Source of the DNA: Gadus chalcogrammus
Lineage: Eukaryota > Chordata > Actinopteri > Gadiformes > Gadidae
DNA: 64,000 nt
Assembly: GCF_026213295.1 (NCBI RefSeq)
Contig: NC_079432.1
Coordinates: 11,082,150-11,146,149 of the forward strand
Reading direction: 5' to 3'
Shown: positions 62,813 through 64,000 of the stretch, piece by piece
Layout: every line of letters begins with the position of its first letter
Position numbering within the stretch: the first letter of the stretch is position 1
Translations under genes and position numbers: made by a program
Notes under the pieces: model-generated
The model's database searches: none
Told to the model about the DNA's origin: nothing
The model's input: only the letters and a program-made list of their open reading frames with translations

Positions 62813-64000
62813 GTAAGTGGTCTGCCCACTTGTTTGTAGTGCATTGCTCATGGCAATGCACTTATGTGTCCCTGGCTTATGTGTCCCTTCCTGTACAAAA
62901 ACCAAAAGGAGAGTTGAGAAAATTCATGCAAACCATGCTGTTTATATCATGGTTTTACCTACATAGGAACCCATTGGGAGCTGAAATGTGTATGTGTAAT
63001 TAATTCTGGCTTATTTTAATTGGACACCCTCCTGCTGACATCTAAGCAGTAGCATAAGACGTTTGTCTTTGGCGCTGGAGATAAAATGAACCAGGTAGCA
63101 GAGGATCATCGTTCAACCACCATTAACGATGTGCCTTTCCCGCCCAAAGAGAAAGGCTTAATCTATAATGAGGGCCACTAGTTTGGGAGATAAAAGACTA
63201 TGACAGCTGTGAGTTAGGACCCAGGGGTCAATAGCGAGGAGGAATTGGAGGTCACGCAGACTCATGTGAGAAAATAAGTTATTGCTGCGTTAAGAGAAAC
63301 TTTAACAGCTCCTTTGTCGTGTGCTATTGATTCATCGTGGCGTTGAATAGGTTGAACATTTCATTCATTATGGGCCGGTGCTGAATGGGTTTGCCCGTGA
63401 AGCTTCAACCACCATAACAGTGTCAGCACATTGTCATTACAGCAGAGACAAACGTTACACAGCCAGATTGGCAAATGCATTTGTTTCTATGCAGTCAGTC
63501 ACTGACGATTGGTCGGTGACCTTTTGCGAAACCCCGCTACAGGTTTAGGCCTGAAAGAGGTTAAAAAAGCTTAGTGTCTTCAACAAACACCGTTGCTAAT
63601 GTTTGCATTCTTAGGCAACTTATTAGGCAGTTATTTCATTCATAGCTGGCGCTAATAGCCTTGATTATTTGTTCAGTGTTTGCGGGTATAGCTGAATGTG
63701 TTTGCTTCATAGAATGGAAGTTAGTCTGTTTGTAATTTTTCAAGCGTTGCATTTGTATATTGTGTATTCATATTGGCTCATTAGTTTGGCAACACTATTT
63801 ATCTCCCATTTCATCACAAGCTATTACTCTAAAAAACAGTAATGAGTGTGTGTGCAACAACAAAAAGCATTGTCACATTTCCACACTGTGGTCGGCACGC
63901 TTTCAACCAATTCCCGGCGTGATGCATTTCAATAAATATTTCATAATTCAATCGTGGCATTCGTAAAGTGCTTCTCAAGACACCGAGAACTCATTAAGTA
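62813..64000. other. begain intron, running off the window
   Basis: 1.2 kb of AT-rich sequence. No exon, repeat array or transposon recognised. The remaining begain exons lie to the right. Confidence 0.65.

Overview
The window is nuclear DNA of a ray-finned (teleost) fish. It has large spliced genes with GT-AG introns, four vertebrate-type protein genes, relics of fish-type DNA transposons, and very many long (CA/GT)n and (GA/CT)n microsatellites. The microsatellite density recalls gadiform (cod-like) genomes. That comparison is inference and no species is assigned.

Layout. (1) 1-7431 is intergenic or upstream sequence with a 25-bp minisatellite and a long (AC)n. (2) 7432-16330 (+) is extl3, an exostosin-like glycosyltransferase. 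Its five coding exons give 916 aa and most of the protein lies in one GC-rich exon. (3) 18775-29489 (-) is syt14, a synaptotagmin-14 gene convergent with extl3. A transmembrane-anchored form (eight exons, 513 aa) can be assembled completely. A second, long first exon (23516-24392) would give a 736-aa form without a membrane anchor. (4) 30380-30577 (+) is an orphan coding-like exon I cannot name. (5) 32182-35461 (+) is nt5c1b-like, a cytosolic 5'-nucleotidase of six exons and 365 aa. It is divergent from syt14 and has a CCAAT/GC-box promoter. (6) 41164 to beyond 64000 (+) is a begain-like gene encoding a post-synaptic coiled-coil protein. It has two alternative 5' ends: a 368-codon exon plus a 38-nt exon, or a short exon at 58414. 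Both join the coiled-coil exons at 60783 and 62746, and the gene runs off the right edge.

How they relate. The four genes do not form a pathway. Extl3 acts in the ER/Golgi on heparan sulfate, Syt14 and Begain are neuronal membrane-traffic and synapse proteins, and Nt5c1b hydrolyses AMP in the cytosol. From memory the human orthologues lie on four different chromosomes, so the order here is a fish-specific or rearranged neighbourhood.

Most notable observations: two genes (syt14 and begain) each show a large, apparently alternative N-terminal exon that matches the shared downstream exon in splice phase; a 28-bp minisatellite just after a begain donor resembles repeated splice sites; and a near-perfect foldback element lies in nt5c1b intron 2. 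All exon boundaries were read by eye from splice signals, frame and family resemblance. No alignments or searches were run.
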